A stretch of 64,000 nt of DNA from Odoribacter laneus YIT 12061 (GTDB taxonomy: Bacteria > Bacteroidota > Bacteroidia > Bacteroidales > Marinifilaceae): contig NZ_JH594597.1 of assembly GCF_000243215.1 (NCBI RefSeq), positions 390,649-454,648 of the forward strand, written 5' to 3'. Shown here piece after piece: positions 1-9,058 of the stretch. A program made the position numbers and the translations under genes. The stretch's first letter is position 1; each line of letters begins with the position of its first letter. The notes beneath the pieces were generated by a model. The model was not told where the DNA came from and ran no database searches. It saw only the letters and a list, made by a program, of their open reading frames with translations.

Positions 1-1824
1 TCAAATTCCCCGGGCGCTACCTGTGCTGTTATAAAATACTTTAAATTGTTACTCTTCAATTTCAATATTTCATAAAGTACCTGAGGCTTCAGATTTTTAT
101 CTGATAAAGCTGTCTGGAAATTATGATCCTGTAAATAAATAATAGCTCGTTGCTGATCTGTAATAAGAGGTCCAAAATACCACCTTCTTTGTATATTTTC
201 AGTTATGTTCTGCAAGGTACTGAAAGCAATATCTATTACCGGAAAGTCCGGATCTGACAAATAACCGCAAAAGCCATAAAACATTGCCCCAATATTCAAC
301 TTATTTACCTCCGTCGACTGTCCCCACCCATTTTCGTCTGAAGAATTCTCATTTACAAAAGTCGTTTTGACATAATTCTTTATCATTCCGGCCTGTACAT
401 CTTTAGCATCCAATAATTCCCCTTCTTCCCGCCAATTCTTTAACCGAAAGCCCATCGCCCGGAAATCTGCCTGGGTTCTTAATCCCCGCTCAGGAATAAA
501 CACCAATTCAGGCATGACATGTTCACTATAACCTTTCCAATTCCGGATATACCCGGTAAAAGACAAAGGAACTTCTACCATACAAAATTTTCGGAAAGGA
601 TAATTTCTATTTTTCACCACTTCCAAATCTGCCCGAATCTCCCGAATTATTGCAGGTAACGTATCTTGCAAAGCATCAAAATGAACCATAAAATCATCAT
701 GTCCCCGGAAATAATAGAGTTCATAATCCGTAGAATCGACAGAAACCGCCTTTGTTTCATACGCTCCTATCGTCAGACTTATTCCACAAAAAGGAATGGT
801 ATCGGTAAATATCACCTTCCCTTCTCCACATACCCTTTTTCCCTGAGATAAAACGACTTTATTACCGGTATAACGTACAGTAAGCTTATAGTTTGCAAAA
901 TCTTTCCGAATAGAATACGGATTAGCAGGAGATACCGGAGATTCCGCTACCGGATACCAAATACACTCTGGGGTCAACAAAGTATAGGTATCACTCAAGA
1001 AAGCATATCTTTTCCCATAGCGGAAATAAAAAGTTTTTCCGGCAGGGTGACTCATAAAATCCTTCTCTTCCACATCGGTATAGCAAATATTCTCTTCTAT
1101 TCCTCCTTCATATTTTAATACATATTCAGCTTCTTCACCCGCTCGCAATTTTTGAAAAATTTCAATGACCTGCTGTTCCCGATGAAAGTCTAATATTTTT
1201 CCTGCCTGTTCTATAGTGATTATCTTTAAACCCGGGTTCAGGTATAAAATCACCGACTCTATCTCATTTTTCTGTTTATTCCGGACCCTCAGTCTGCTTT
1301 CTGCCTCTAATCGCTCTCCCCGGGGAGTAATATCAATCTCATAGGCCGAGATATCTACTTTCGGTCGCTCTGCATAAGTATTAAAGACAGAAACATATAC
1401 TTCCCTCTCTGCCTCTATCTTTTTAAAATGTAACACATACAAAACACCTAAACCTCCACTCGTCAATATTAAAAATAAAGCAATTATATTTATCACAAGT
1501 GTTTTCCAGGGACGATGGGGTAAACGCTTTACCAAGGTAATCGTCAAACAAATAAAACCGATCGCTCCTAATAAATAAACCGACCGCTGTAGCAAAAATA
1601 AGGAGAGGGAAGGATGACCTACCACATCCGAGAAAATGGCAGGAAGCGTAACGCCAAAAAAATCAAAAACACCGTATAGCCGATCCTGTAAATAAAAGAA
1701 AACAGTCCCGGTAATCCCCAACATAACGATAAAAGTTACGGCTTGATTTTTCACCAAACACATGATTGTAAAAGAAAGCCCCAACACAAACCACAGAGAA
1801 GGGATAGAAAGAGTAAATAAGTAA
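1..1824 (-). pseudogene. 3' part of an IS-disrupted ABC-2 permease with a large extracytoplasmic domain (runs off the window)
   Basis: The minus strand stays open for about 607 codons from the insertion element to the window edge, with no start near its beginning, so it is the continuation of the gene begun at 2978-3431. The first part holds hydrophobic membrane segments (for example LYLFTLSIPSLWFVLGLSF); after residue ~130 it changes to a soluble beta-rich domain like those of the Bacteroidota ABC-2 permease/M1-aminopeptidase-like fusions of about 1,100 residues. I see no HExxH zinc motif in the part present. The frame has no internal stop, so the disruption is probably recent. The C-terminus lies outside the window. 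The product class is inferred from architecture and from the ABC ATPase next door. Confidence 0.7.
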
Positions 1825-1831
1825 AGCTGAA

Positions 1832-1850
1832 TTCAACTTGCAAATGCAAC
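1832..1850 (+). repeat. Left terminal inverted repeat of the IS30 element
   Basis: The repeat TTCAACTTGCAAATGCAAC matches the complement of 2956-2974 at 17 of 19 positions. It overlaps the last codons of the transposase gene, which is usual for this IS group. Confidence 0.85.
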
Positions 1851-2813
1851 AGAATTCTGATTAATAATTTGTTTAAATATTTCGTTTGGCGTGAGGTATC
1901 CAAGTCTTTTACGAGGTCGATTATTGAGTTTATTTTCAATCCACTTAATCTGTTTGTTGGTTACTTCACTAAAGTCCTTACCCTTTGGGATATACTGCCT
2001 GATAAGCCCGTTGGTGTTTTCATTGGCACCACGTTCCCATGAGTGGTATGGTTTGCAAAAATAGAATTTTATTTCCAATTTTTGCGCAATTTCCTCGTGC
2101 TTTGCAAACTCCTTTCCATTGTCAGCCGTAATTGTGTGTATTAAGTTTTTCACTTTCCGCAGTGCCCATACTGCAATCTTAGCTACCGGGATGGCTTCTT
2201 TTCCCGACAACTTGCGTATCCAGACCCTGCTTGTTGCTCTGTCGTTAATGGTAAGAATGGCACCTTTGTGGTTCTTACCAATAATTGTATCTATCTCTAA
2301 ATCACCAAATCTCTCCTTCAGTTCCACTATCTCGGGACGCTCATCAATATCCACCCTGCCTGGGATAAATCCTCGCCCTGCATTTTTAGAACCACGTTTG
2401 GCATACCTGCGACCTTGTCTGCGAAGATATTTGTGCAGTTTGCCACCCCGCCGCTTATCCTCCCAAATCCAGCGATATATCGTTTCGTGAGATACCATCG
2501 CAATTCCCTCCAAGCGGCTCCTGCCGACAATCTGCTCCGGGCTGAATCCTTTCTTCAACAGCTTTATTATCCGTTTTCTCATTGCCGGTGTAAGCACTTC
2601 CTTGCGATGTTTTTGCTGCTTGCGCCTGTCTGCTTTTCGCTGGGCAAGCTCCATGCTATAGCTACCACTTCGGGCGTCGCAATTGCGCTTTATCTCCCTG
2701 TAAACAGTGCTTTTATCTACTCCGATAGCTTCCGCTATTGCTTTTTTGCTCATCGGTATTTGCAACATCATAGAAATTGCATACCTTTGTTCCTCGGTTA
2801 TATGTTTGCTCAT
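1833..2813 (-). CDS. IS30 family transposase
   Basis: This 326-residue protein catalyses movement of the surrounding element. The N-terminus has a helix-turn-helix (ITEEQRYAISMMLQ, then KKAIAEAIGVDKSTVYREIK). The DDE catalytic core is visible as LEIDTIIG, then TADNGKEF, then RGANENTNGLIRQYIP with the catalytic Glu, the typical IS30 pattern. I chose the ATG at 2813 (MSKHITEEQ), because upstream codons read into the IS end and add 45 unlikely residues. Length equals that known for IS4351 transposase. The gene appears intact, so the element may still be mobile. Confidence 0.95.
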   Translation of the reverse strand: MSKHITEEQRYAISMMLQIPMSKKAIAEAIGVDKSTVYREIKRNCDARSGSYSMELAQRKADRRKQQKHRKEVLTPAMRKRIIKLLKKGFSPEQIVGRSRLEGIAMVSHETIYRWIWEDKRRGGKLHKYLRRQGRRYAKRGSKNAGRGFIPGRVDIDERPEIVELKERFGDLEIDTIIGKNHKGAILTINDRATSRVWIRKLSGKEAIPVAKIAVWALRKVKNLIHTITADNGKEFAKHEEIAQKLEIKFYFCKPYHSWERGANENTNGLIRQYIPKGKDFSEVTNKQIKWIENKLNNRPRKRLGYLTPNEIFKQIINQNSVAFAS

Positions 2814-2955
2814 CTGCAACTTTTTTTTCTTTGGACGGACAATTAAAGCAAAGATAGCAAACTTTATCCATTCAGAGTGAGAGAAAGGGGGACATTGTCT
2901 CTCTTTCCTCTCTGAAAAATAAATGTTTTTATTGCTTATTATCCGCACCCAAAAA

Positions 2956-2974
2956 GTTGCATTTATAAGTTGAA
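2956..2974 (-). repeat. Right terminal inverted repeat of the IS30 element
   Basis: On the minus strand it reads TTCAACTTATAAATGCAAC, pairing with 1832-1850. It lies upstream of the transposase start. Confidence 0.85.
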
Positions 2975-2977
2975 CTC

Positions 2978-3431
2978 AAGAAAAAAGATAGGGGAATATA
3001 CTGAAAGGCGAGCGGCTAATGACCAGATTAATAAATAAAGCGATGCATAAAGTAATTAAATTCAATCCGATAAACACACGGGTTATTCCCCAAACTTTTC
3101 CTATGATATAATCGGCATTACTCATAGGACGGACATAAATCACTTCTGCTGTATCCAGTTTTTTATCCCGTTTTAAAAAATTTCCGGCCAAAAAAATTAC
3201 GATTACAGACTGAGCAATATTATATAGGTAAACCGTAAAAAAAGGAATCAGGGAAGTTGCCCCTACATAATTCCAAGTTTCCGCGTATTTCCAGAACAAA
3301 GGAGTAAAATTACTCAATTGGGCAATAGTGAGAATAAATAAAGCCAATACTGCAAATATACGAAATAACCAACTTCTCTTCAGAAGTTTTACTTCATATC
3401 TGGCAATTACATTTACGGCATGAATATTCAT
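2978..3431 (-). pseudogene. 5' part of the IS-disrupted ABC-2 type permease
   Basis: The first ~150 residues of the exporter permease: MNIHAVNVIARYEVKLLKRSWLF is not quoted further, but begins with the cytoplasmic lead usual for ABC-2 permeases, followed by membrane segments and the motif RPMSNADYIIGKVWG, which is typical for this family. Reading enters the IS and stops at 2976. It lies 113 bp downstream of the ABC ATPase gene and belongs to the same operon. Joined to 1-1824 by removal of 1,155 bp it gives a continuous frame (FPYLFSYLFTLSIP). As it stands the transporter is probably not functional. Confidence 0.75.
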
Positions 3432-3544
3432 AATCTATCTGTTTGCACCATTCAAATTCTTTTTCCTCAATTCTATTTTACAAGTATCAGCCCGTTTTTC
3501 CAATTTTATTTAACCCCCTCCCTCCAGCGTTTTGACCACGTTTT

Positions 3545-4474
3545 TTATTTAAATAATTCCCCGTCCTCTTCCCTATCAGCATACATATTCATTTTATCTT
3601 GTAAAAGATAATCCATAAAATATACATAGGCATGCTCTATGTTCGGTGGAATCGTTTTCCCTTCAAAACCTTCCGGATGTTCAGCAACAATCTGTATATC
3701 CCATCCTCCGTCCGAAGGAATAGTAGAGATAATAGGATATTTTTCTTTGATTTCTTTAAATTCCGAATCCGTTACAAAGATTTCCCATACTTTTCCCTCC
3801 GTCATCCTAATCATTTCGTCTGGCGAACCCTCAAAACGCAGTTCCCCCTTATTTAATAAAGCTAATTTTTTACAGGTACTGGAAATATCGCCTACGATAT
3901 GAGTGGAAAGTATAATAATCACATCCTTATCACTTACATCCGATAAAATATTCCGGAATCGGATTCTCTCCTCCGGATCTAAACCCGTCGTGGGCTCATC
4001 TACAATAATTACTTTGGGACTACCAATAATAGCCTGGGCAATACCCAACCGCCGTTTCATCCCACCCGACAATTTATTGGCCCAACGGTCCCGGACTTCA
4101 TATAAACCCACCTTCCGTAACATTTCATCTACAATTTCTGCCCGCTTCCGCTTGCCCTGAATACCCGCCAAACCCGCTCCATAATCCAAAAATTCCCAAG
4201 TCTTCAGTTTTTCAAAAAAACGGAAATCCTGAGGCAAATATCCCAATAACGAACGAATGGCTTTTCTATCCCGGGCAATATCGTAATCGTCAAAGTATAC
4301 AGTACCTGAAGTAGAACTTTGCAATAAGGTTAAAATTCTCATTAAAGTTGTCTTGCCGGCTCCATTAGGACCGAGCAGACCGAACATTCCCGGCTCAATC
4401 TCCAGATTTAACCCATTCAATGCCTTATGTCCGTCAGCATAAATTTTACTGAGATTCTCGATTTTTATTCTCAT
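3545..4474 (-). CDS. ABC transporter ATP-binding protein
   Basis: This 309-residue protein is the cytoplasmic ATPase that energises the ABC-2 permease next to it. Visible motifs are the Walker A LLGPNGAGKTTL (about 33-44), the Q-loop region GYLPQDFRFF, the signature LSGGMKRRLGIAQ, Walker B VIIVDEPTTGLDPE and the switch histidine in LSTHIV. After residue ~215 comes a C-terminal extension, common in exporters of the CcmA/NatA type. Because the partner permease is split by an IS, this ATPase may now lack a working partner. The transported substrate cannot be told from the sequence. Confidence 0.92.
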   Translation of the reverse strand: MRIKIENLSKIYADGHKALNGLNLEIEPGMFGLLGPNGAGKTTLMRILTLLQSSTSGTVYFDDYDIARDRKAIRSLLGYLPQDFRFFEKLKTWEFLDYGAGLAGIQGKRKRAEIVDEMLRKVGLYEVRDRWANKLSGGMKRRLGIAQAIIGSPKVIIVDEPTTGLDPEERIRFRNILSDVSDKDVIIILSTHIVGDISSTCKKLALLNKGELRFEGSPDEMIRMTEGKVWEIFVTDSEFKEIKEKYPIISTIPSDGGWDIQIVAEHPEGFEGKTIPPNIEHAYVYFMDYLLQDKMNMYADREEDGELFK

Positions 4475-4679
4475 TATTTAGCACCACTTCATCAATTGCC
4501 CTAAAAATAGCAAATTATAAAGCATATTCTACCATTTTTACGTCTTTTAATATATTAATAACAGTTTGACAGAAAAGACCTAAACTGGTTTAGCTTGATA
4601 TGAGAAAATTAAAAAAATAATCACCCGAGAGGATTGCTTTGCCCGGAAAGAAACGGAGGTAAAATCCCTTATCTGAAAA

Positions 4680-5393
4680 TTAATCAAAAACTTCCCGAAT
4701 TACCTTTATACTCTTAATATTAAAATCCGTATTCAGATGAATACTGAAAAACAACAAGATAATATCTAAGAGTATACTCCTACTCTTACGGTCCAAAACG
4801 ATATCGGCTAACTCCTCTACCTGACAGCTACACAGCTTATGTATCACCTGAGCCGCATTAGGTCCGGAAACATAAGCTTCTTTCCCTCCGCAAGGAATAA
4901 AAACGCCCCCATTTATATCTAAAACATAGCCTTCTTCATATGTCGAAGTATCTATTTTAAAACCGATTAAAGTCGCCAAACGATATAGAAAAAACAAATT
5001 AAAATTAGCAATATCCTTTACTGTCTCATTCAAATATTCCACTGATTGAAAAATAAAATTAAAAAGATCAATATTTTTTTGCTCATTTTTCAATATTAAA
5101 TCCAAAACTTCTCCCCAGAGCAACGCAATATTCATTTTGTAAATATCGAAATATACCGCCGAGAGGTTTACCAAAGGAGTAACGGATTTCAGTTTATACA
5201 AACTCGATTTTTCTGTGTAAAAAATCTCTGCTTCCACAACTTGCATAAGGTGGACTGTGCAGTTTCTTTTTCTGAAAAAAGAAGAAGGAGAAATCAAAGA
5301 AATATATCCCCACTCTTTGGAAAAAGCATGTACAATTTTCTGGTTATCAGAAAAATTAAATACCTTCAATACAATTGCTTGCACAACCTCCAT
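4680..5393 (-). CDS. recO: DNA repair protein RecO
   Basis: RecO helps load RecA on SSB-coated single strands in the RecFOR pathway of recombinational repair. The 237-residue length is normal. The N-terminal OB-fold (about 1-80) starts with the family pattern AIVLKVFNFSDNQKIVHAFS, and the C-terminus ends with the Bacteroidota RecO pattern IKSIKVIREVF. The zinc-binding cysteine cluster known from some RecO proteins is not present. The gene lies 18 bp downstream of rdgB and is probably co-transcribed with it. The 205 bp between it and the ABC ATPase gene hold nothing recognisable. Confidence 0.88.
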   Translation of the reverse strand: MEVVQAIVLKVFNFSDNQKIVHAFSKEWGYISLISPSSFFRKRNCTVHLMQVVEAEIFYTEKSSLYKLKSVTPLVNLSAVYFDIYKMNIALLWGEVLDLILKNEQKNIDLFNFIFQSVEYLNETVKDIANFNLFFLYRLATLIGFKIDTSTYEEGYVLDINGGVFIPCGGKEAYVSGPNAAQVIHKLCSCQVEELADIVLDRKSRSILLDIILLFFSIHLNTDFNIKSIKVIREVFD

Positions 5394-5411
5394 CCTCTTC
5401 TGCTCCTTATT

Positions 5412-5987
5412 TTACCTTCGACTGAGAAATTCCGCTAATTTACGGACTGCCTGTCCCCTATGACTAATCTGATTCTTCTGCTCCATCGGCATTTCCGCAA
5501 AACTTTGCCGATATCCTTCCGGACAAAAAATAGGATCATATCCGAATCCTATTTCTCCCTGCTGCTGTTCCAAAATTTTTCCTTCTACTATTCCTTCAAA
5601 AAAGTGTTCTTCTCCACCTAAAAGTAAAGCAATAACTGTACGAAACCGGGCTTTCCGGTTTTCTTCACCTTTCATTTCACCCAGCACTTTATGCATATTA
5701 TCCTCTGAATTTTTTGCAGGCCCCGCATAACGGGCAGAATACACCCCCGGACGATTCCCCAGAGCTTCAATTTCCAATCCTGTATCATCGGCAAAACAGT
5801 CATAGCCGTAATGTTCCTTTACATAACGGGCTTTTTCTAAAGCATTTTCCTGCAATGTCTCGTAATCTTCCGGTATTTCTTCCCGGCAACCAATCTCTTC
5901 CAAAGAAATAATCTCATATTTATCTTTCAGCATACGGGTAATTTCTTCTAATTTATGCCGGTTATTCGTAGCAAATACTAACTTCAT
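5412..5987 (-). CDS. rdgB: Non-canonical purine NTP pyrophosphatase (RdgB/HAM1)
   Basis: The enzyme hydrolyses dITP, ITP and XTP to monophosphates, keeping deaminated purines out of DNA and RNA. The 191-residue protein begins [15 protein letters not shown] (substrate loop). Then come [20 protein letters not shown] with the catalytic acidic residues, [12 protein letters not shown] and [12 protein letters not shown] chose the ATG at 5987; a longer reading to 6008 adds seven residues upstream of the conserved start and would overlap the promoter. The TACCTTTG box lies 19 bp upstream. It heads an rdgB-recO pair. Confidence 0.93.
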   Translation of the reverse strand: MKLVFATNNRHKLEEITRMLKDKYEIISLEEIGCREEIPEDYETLQENALEKARYVKEHYGYDCFADDTGLEIEALGNRPGVYSARYAGPAKNSEDNMHKVLGEMKGEENRKARFRTVIALLLGGEEHFFEGIVEGKILEQQQGEIGFGYDPIFCPEGYRQSFAEMPMEQKNQISHRGQAVRKLAEFLSRR

Positions 5988-6005
5988 CTTGTATCTATTT
6001 TCAGA

Positions 6006-6013
6006 CAAAGGTA
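6006..6013 (-). promoter_or_regulatory. Bacteroidota -7 box upstream of rdgB
   Basis: The minus strand reads TACCTTTG, an exact TAnnTTTG box, 19 bp before the rdgB ATG. No clear TTTG -33 box is seen at the usual distance, so confidence is moderate. Confidence 0.55.
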
Positions 6014-6480
6014 AAGATAAAAAATGAGAATGAGAGCAGATGAACGCAAGAAGGTTGTCAATAAGGGTTTTAGAGGAAAACGGACTGCGAGGACGCAGCC
6101 AAGTGAAACAGGAGTTAGGCTATGCTTCCGTTTGCCTGTCTCTCTGGAGTTTGTCGACAACTACACCCCGAATGGATTTTCACCACAGAGGTACCACATG
6201 CTCGTCATGCAAACAACCGAAGGGAACCCCTCGGGCAGGATTTCCTCCGACATACAGCCGTCAGGAATTACCGGTCGAGCACGGCCTGCTGCCATCGGCA
6301 CTTCTCCCCTTGAAATTGTATTTCATATCCCGTCTTGTTCTATTCCTGATTTTTTGACAAAGATAAAAAATAATGTTGTCCTCCCTTCCAACAGATACTA
6401 TCCGTCCTGCTCTTCTTTTCGATTTCACTTGCAGGATTCCGTTATAATTTCGGCACAATCGTCCAAAATATATTTTAAAT
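6014..6480. other. GC-rich intergenic block of unknown function, candidate structured RNA
   Basis: This stretch between rdgB and rsgA is visibly richer in G and C than its neighbours and stays open in several frames (163 codons in frame with rsgA, about 105 in another frame, about 60 in a third, and 79 on the other strand). Simultaneous openness of overlapping frames argues against a normal gene. It holds several short hairpins, such as CTGCG-AGGA-CGCAG near 6085-6100 and CATG-CTCGT-CATG near 6198-6210. It shows no tmRNA, RNase P or SRP RNA signature that I can recognise. A TATCTTTG box on the minus strand (6358-6365) could start a leftward transcript. The role is unknown. Confidence 0.4.
6358..6365 (-). 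promoter_or_regulatory. Possible promoter inside the GC-rich block
   Basis: The minus strand reads TATCTTTG (TAnnTTTG consensus). A TTG lies 23 bp further upstream, slightly longer than the usual spacing. A transcript from here would run through the whole GC-rich block towards rdgB. Confidence 0.3.
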
Positions 6481-6484
6481 CCCT

Positions 6485-6492
6485 TACCTTTG
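6485..6492 (+). promoter_or_regulatory. Bacteroidota -7 box upstream of rsgA
   Basis: The plus strand reads TACCTTTG, 20 bp before the rsgA ATG at 6513. It supports the short start of rsgA: transcription beginning here would exclude the 163 upstream codons from the message. Confidence 0.6.
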
Positions 6493-6512
6493 TAAACCAC
6501 AAAGCAATCGGA

Positions 6513-7433
6513 ATGGAAAAAGGAGTTGTAATAAAATCAACCGGTAATAACTATCTGGTAAGAAAAGAAAATGGGGAATTCGCAGAATGCCGGATCCGGG
6601 GCAAATTTCGCCTCCAAGGATTCCGTACCACCAATCCTATTGCAGTCGGCGACAGGGTAGAATTTGAAAAAAGCAATGAAGGATACGTAATTACGCATAT
6701 TGAAGAGCGTCACAATTATATTATCCGCAAATCCACCAACCTTTCCAAAGAATCCCATATCATTGCCTCTAATGTCGATCAGGCTCTATTGATCGCAACG
6801 ATTAATTATCCTGAAACTTCAACGGTTTTTATCGATCGTTTTTTAGCGACTACAGAAGCTTACAATATCCCGGCCCTTATTCTTTTTAATAAAGCCGATC
6901 TCTATCAGGAAGAAGACCGGATGAAGCTGAATTATTATACGGATATCTATACCCGTATCGGCTATACTTGCCTAACCGTTTCTGCTGTCACCGGAGAAAA
7001 CATAAATGTCTTAAAACGAATCCTGAAAGATAAAACAAGTGTGTTTTCGGGTATATCAGGAGTAGGGAAGTCTACCCTTATCAATTATATAGAACCTGGA
7101 CTTCATCTGAAAACAGCCTTTATCTCCGAAGCCCATAATGCAGGGAAACACACCACAACCTTTGCGGAAATGTTTCCTTTAACGAAGGGAGGATTTATCA
7201 TTGATACTCCAGGCTTAAGAAGTTTTGGAATGATCGATATGAAAAAAGAAGAAATCTCCCATTTTTTTCCGGAAATATTCCGTACATCAGCAAAATGCCG
7301 TTTTTACAACTGTACACATATTCATGAACCGGGATGCGCCGTTATAGAAGCGTTGCAAAACGGAGAAATCAGCGATAGCCGGTATTGGAGCTATTTAAGT
7401 ATGATGGAAGAAAGTGGTGAAAAATACCGGTAA
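6513..7433 (+). CDS. rsgA: Ribosome small subunit-dependent GTPase RsgA
   Basis: RsgA is a circularly permuted GTPase that checks late assembly of the 30S subunit. The 306-residue protein has an N-terminal OB-fold (MEKGVVIKSTGNNYLV), then G4 FNKADL before G1 GISGVGKSTL and G3 DTPGL, the order that defines the family. The C-terminal zinc domain shows CRFYNCTHIHEPGC. I chose the ATG at 6513, because it gives the normal family length and follows a TACCTTTG promoter box; the frame is open 163 codons further upstream, but that part does not look like protein. It ends 9 bp from the convergent lipoprotein gene. Confidence 0.95.
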   Translation: MEKGVVIKSTGNNYLVRKENGEFAECRIRGKFRLQGFRTTNPIAVGDRVEFEKSNEGYVITHIEERHNYIIRKSTNLSKESHIIASNVDQALLIATINYPETSTVFIDRFLATTEAYNIPALILFNKADLYQEEDRMKLNYYTDIYTRIGYTCLTVSAVTGENINVLKRILKDKTSVFSGISGVGKSTLINYIEPGLHLKTAFISEAHNAGKHTTTFAEMFPLTKGGFIIDTPGLRSFGMIDMKKEEISHFFPEIFRTSAKCRFYNCTHIHEPGCAVIEALQNGEISDSRYWSYLSMMEESGEKYR

Positions 7434-7442
7434 ATATTTAAC

Positions 7443-8825
7443 CTATAACGTAGAGTAAACAAAAAAATCCGTCTTTTTCGGTTGCCCCATAAACGTAAAT
7501 TCTTGGGTCATTTTTCCTCCCTTAGGGGCAAAGCAATTTAAAACTATTTTATTTTCCTGTGCCTGCAATGGAATACGTCGGTAAGAAATCGAATAAGGAA
7601 GCGTCTGCCAATTCCGGGTATCTGCTTTTTCTGTCGCTGCATTCGCCAATCCTACAAAAAATCCGACCCATTCGTTCTGTTTGGAAGCAGCATATTGTAT
7701 CCCCTGTTTTGTAGCTACCCGTAATAAAGAAGTCGACAATTCCCTCACCATTCGGTCGTGCAAGGTTTTAAAGGCAATCTGATTGATATCTTCTGCCATC
7801 TCCAATCCAAAACGCTGTCCCTTATAGCGTAAATCAGCCTGAGTATAAGTCAGAGGACGCTCCACATACTTGGGAAAAACAGCCCGTACAATTTTTAAAT
7901 CCGCCAGAGAATTTTGTTCTTCAGTGGAAGCAGATCCCCAGAAAAAAGGAAAAGTCAATCCGTATTCTGCATTGTGAAATACAATCGCCCCATCTCCTCT
8001 TCTTTCTTTTACAAAGTTAATTCCCCACTCGGATTTTACAGGACCTAATCCATTCAGCCAAAAGAAAACCAATTGTCCATAAGGAGAAGGAGCCGTATAA
8101 TGATATTGCACTTCGAATTCTCTTTCGTATTGCTTCAATTCGCTCGTAAAACCGCATAAATAAGCCGTACGCATCAAATCCTGTTTTAGCTGATCCGGAG
8201 CTCCTAATCCAAAATTTTTCTGATAATCCGTCTGGTAGGTTTCAAACGCATTCCGATAAGCAATGAAAGCATCGTTATAATTTCCCGAAGCATCGTAAAT
8301 TAATCCCATTAACAAATGGGCAAACGCATCCCGTTGGTAACGATTTTTATGATCCGGATATTTATCATTCAATTGCTGTAATTTGATGTTGATTTTTCTG
8401 ACTTCCACCATAGCTCCTTCCATATCGCCCATCTGAAGATAATTCATCGATTTGTAAAAATTTACCATGATAACTTCAAAGTCTTCCGGTTTATAAGGAA
8501 GAATCTCCGGATTACTCAACAGAACTGCCGCTTGCAGCGCCGGATTTCTCACTTGTTCGTCTATGAGCTGTTCCGCCGTTTCAAAAGCCTGATTGCTTTC
8601 TTTCGGATGACCAGCCATAAATTCTACATAGCCTAAATTCAGGTAAAACAGGATTTTATTTTTCCCTTTGGCCATCCTTTTATCTTTCCGCAGTAACTTA
8701 TCCGCTTTTTCAAAATTTCCAGTTTCAATCGTCTGCTGAAATTCCGACGTCCTTTCATACCAGGTTGCACAAGATGAAAAGAAAAACAAACTGCATAAAA
8801 ACACTCCAACCAAAAGACGTATCAT
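7443..8825 (-). CDS. COG3014-type lipoprotein with TPR-like repeats, paired with LpoB
   Basis: A 460-residue lipoprotein: signal peptide with lipobox LFFFSSC (Cys about 19), then helical repeats at about 30-210 with TPR-like spacing (LNLGYVEFMAGHPKESNQAF; LLMGLIYDASGNYNDAFIAY), then a mixed alpha/beta C-terminal half. It matches the uncharacterised COG3014 family, whose genes commonly stand beside lpoB-like genes, as here (233 bp downstream of it). The context suggests a role at the envelope, perhaps with the peptidoglycan synthase activator; the molecular function is unknown. The C-terminal end is convergent with rsgA. Confidence 0.7.
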   Translation of the reverse strand: MIRLLVGVFLCSLFFFSSCATWYERTSEFQQTIETGNFEKADKLLRKDKRMAKGKNKILFYLNLGYVEFMAGHPKESNQAFETAEQLIDEQVRNPALQAAVLLSNPEILPYKPEDFEVIMVNFYKSMNYLQMGDMEGAMVEVRKINIKLQQLNDKYPDHKNRYQRDAFAHLLMGLIYDASGNYNDAFIAYRNAFETYQTDYQKNFGLGAPDQLKQDLMRTAYLCGFTSELKQYEREFEVQYHYTAPSPYGQLVFFWLNGLGPVKSEWGINFVKERRGDGAIVFHNAEYGLTFPFFWGSASTEEQNSLADLKIVRAVFPKYVERPLTYTQADLRYKGQRFGLEMAEDINQIAFKTLHDRMVRELSTSLLRVATKQGIQYAASKQNEWVGFFVGLANAATEKADTRNWQTLPYSISYRRIPLQAQENKIVLNCFAPKGGKMTQEFTFMGQPKKTDFFVYSTL

Positions 8826-8997
8826 ACCCTCAGCGATATTTATCGGATACTAAAGTTTTTCTGTAGGAATCTACTTCGAAAACTTCCATCCCTAAGTTAT
8901 TACAAGGCTCTTCGCATCGCTTCCCTCCGCCCAAGAACTTCACTGATCATTTTAACCCCTTCTACCCCCTAAGATCCTTAATAATCCTAAGTTTAAC

Positions 8998-9052
8998 ATT
9001 AAAAACGTCCGTAAAGCCCGTTTGAAAGGTGAAATGCAAACTTTTAAAATAC
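8998..9052 (-). repeat. Single copy of the 51-bp intergenic repeat
   Basis: The segment with AACGTCCGTAAAGCCCGTTT and CTTTTAAAAT is the complement-orientation version of the unit repeated at 15170-15321. It lies between the lpoB stop and the COG3014 gene. The rest of this 233-bp gap shows nothing recognisable. Confidence 0.6.
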
Positions 9053-9058
9053 AACTAT

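Larger units (their letters stand above)
1825..2977 (-). mobile_element. IS30-family insertion sequence, IS4351-like, about 1.15 kb
   Basis: One transposase gene is bounded by inverted repeats: TTCAACTTGCAAATGCAAC at 1832-1850 and its complement TTCAACTTATAAATGCAAC at 2956-2974 (17 of 19 match). Flanks allow a 2-bp duplication AA (1823-1824 and 2978-2979), giving a 1,153-bp element, or a 3-bp duplication AAG (1824-1826 and 2978-2980). Only the AA reading rejoins the host gene in frame. Size, transposase length and family fit IS4351 of Bacteroides, which is known to carry outward promoter activity; whether this copy does is not visible. Boundaries are uncertain by a few bases. Confidence 0.9.

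Noticed and set aside
2119..2846. Plus-strand frames of 123 and 143 codons inside the transposase gene
   Set aside because: They lie antisense to an intact IS30 transposase with all catalytic motifs and have no family features.
6024..6512. N-terminal extension of rsgA by 163 codons, or separate small genes in the same block
   Set aside because: The conserved RsgA start is at 6513, preceded by a good promoter box; the upstream frames overlap each other and show no protein family pattern.
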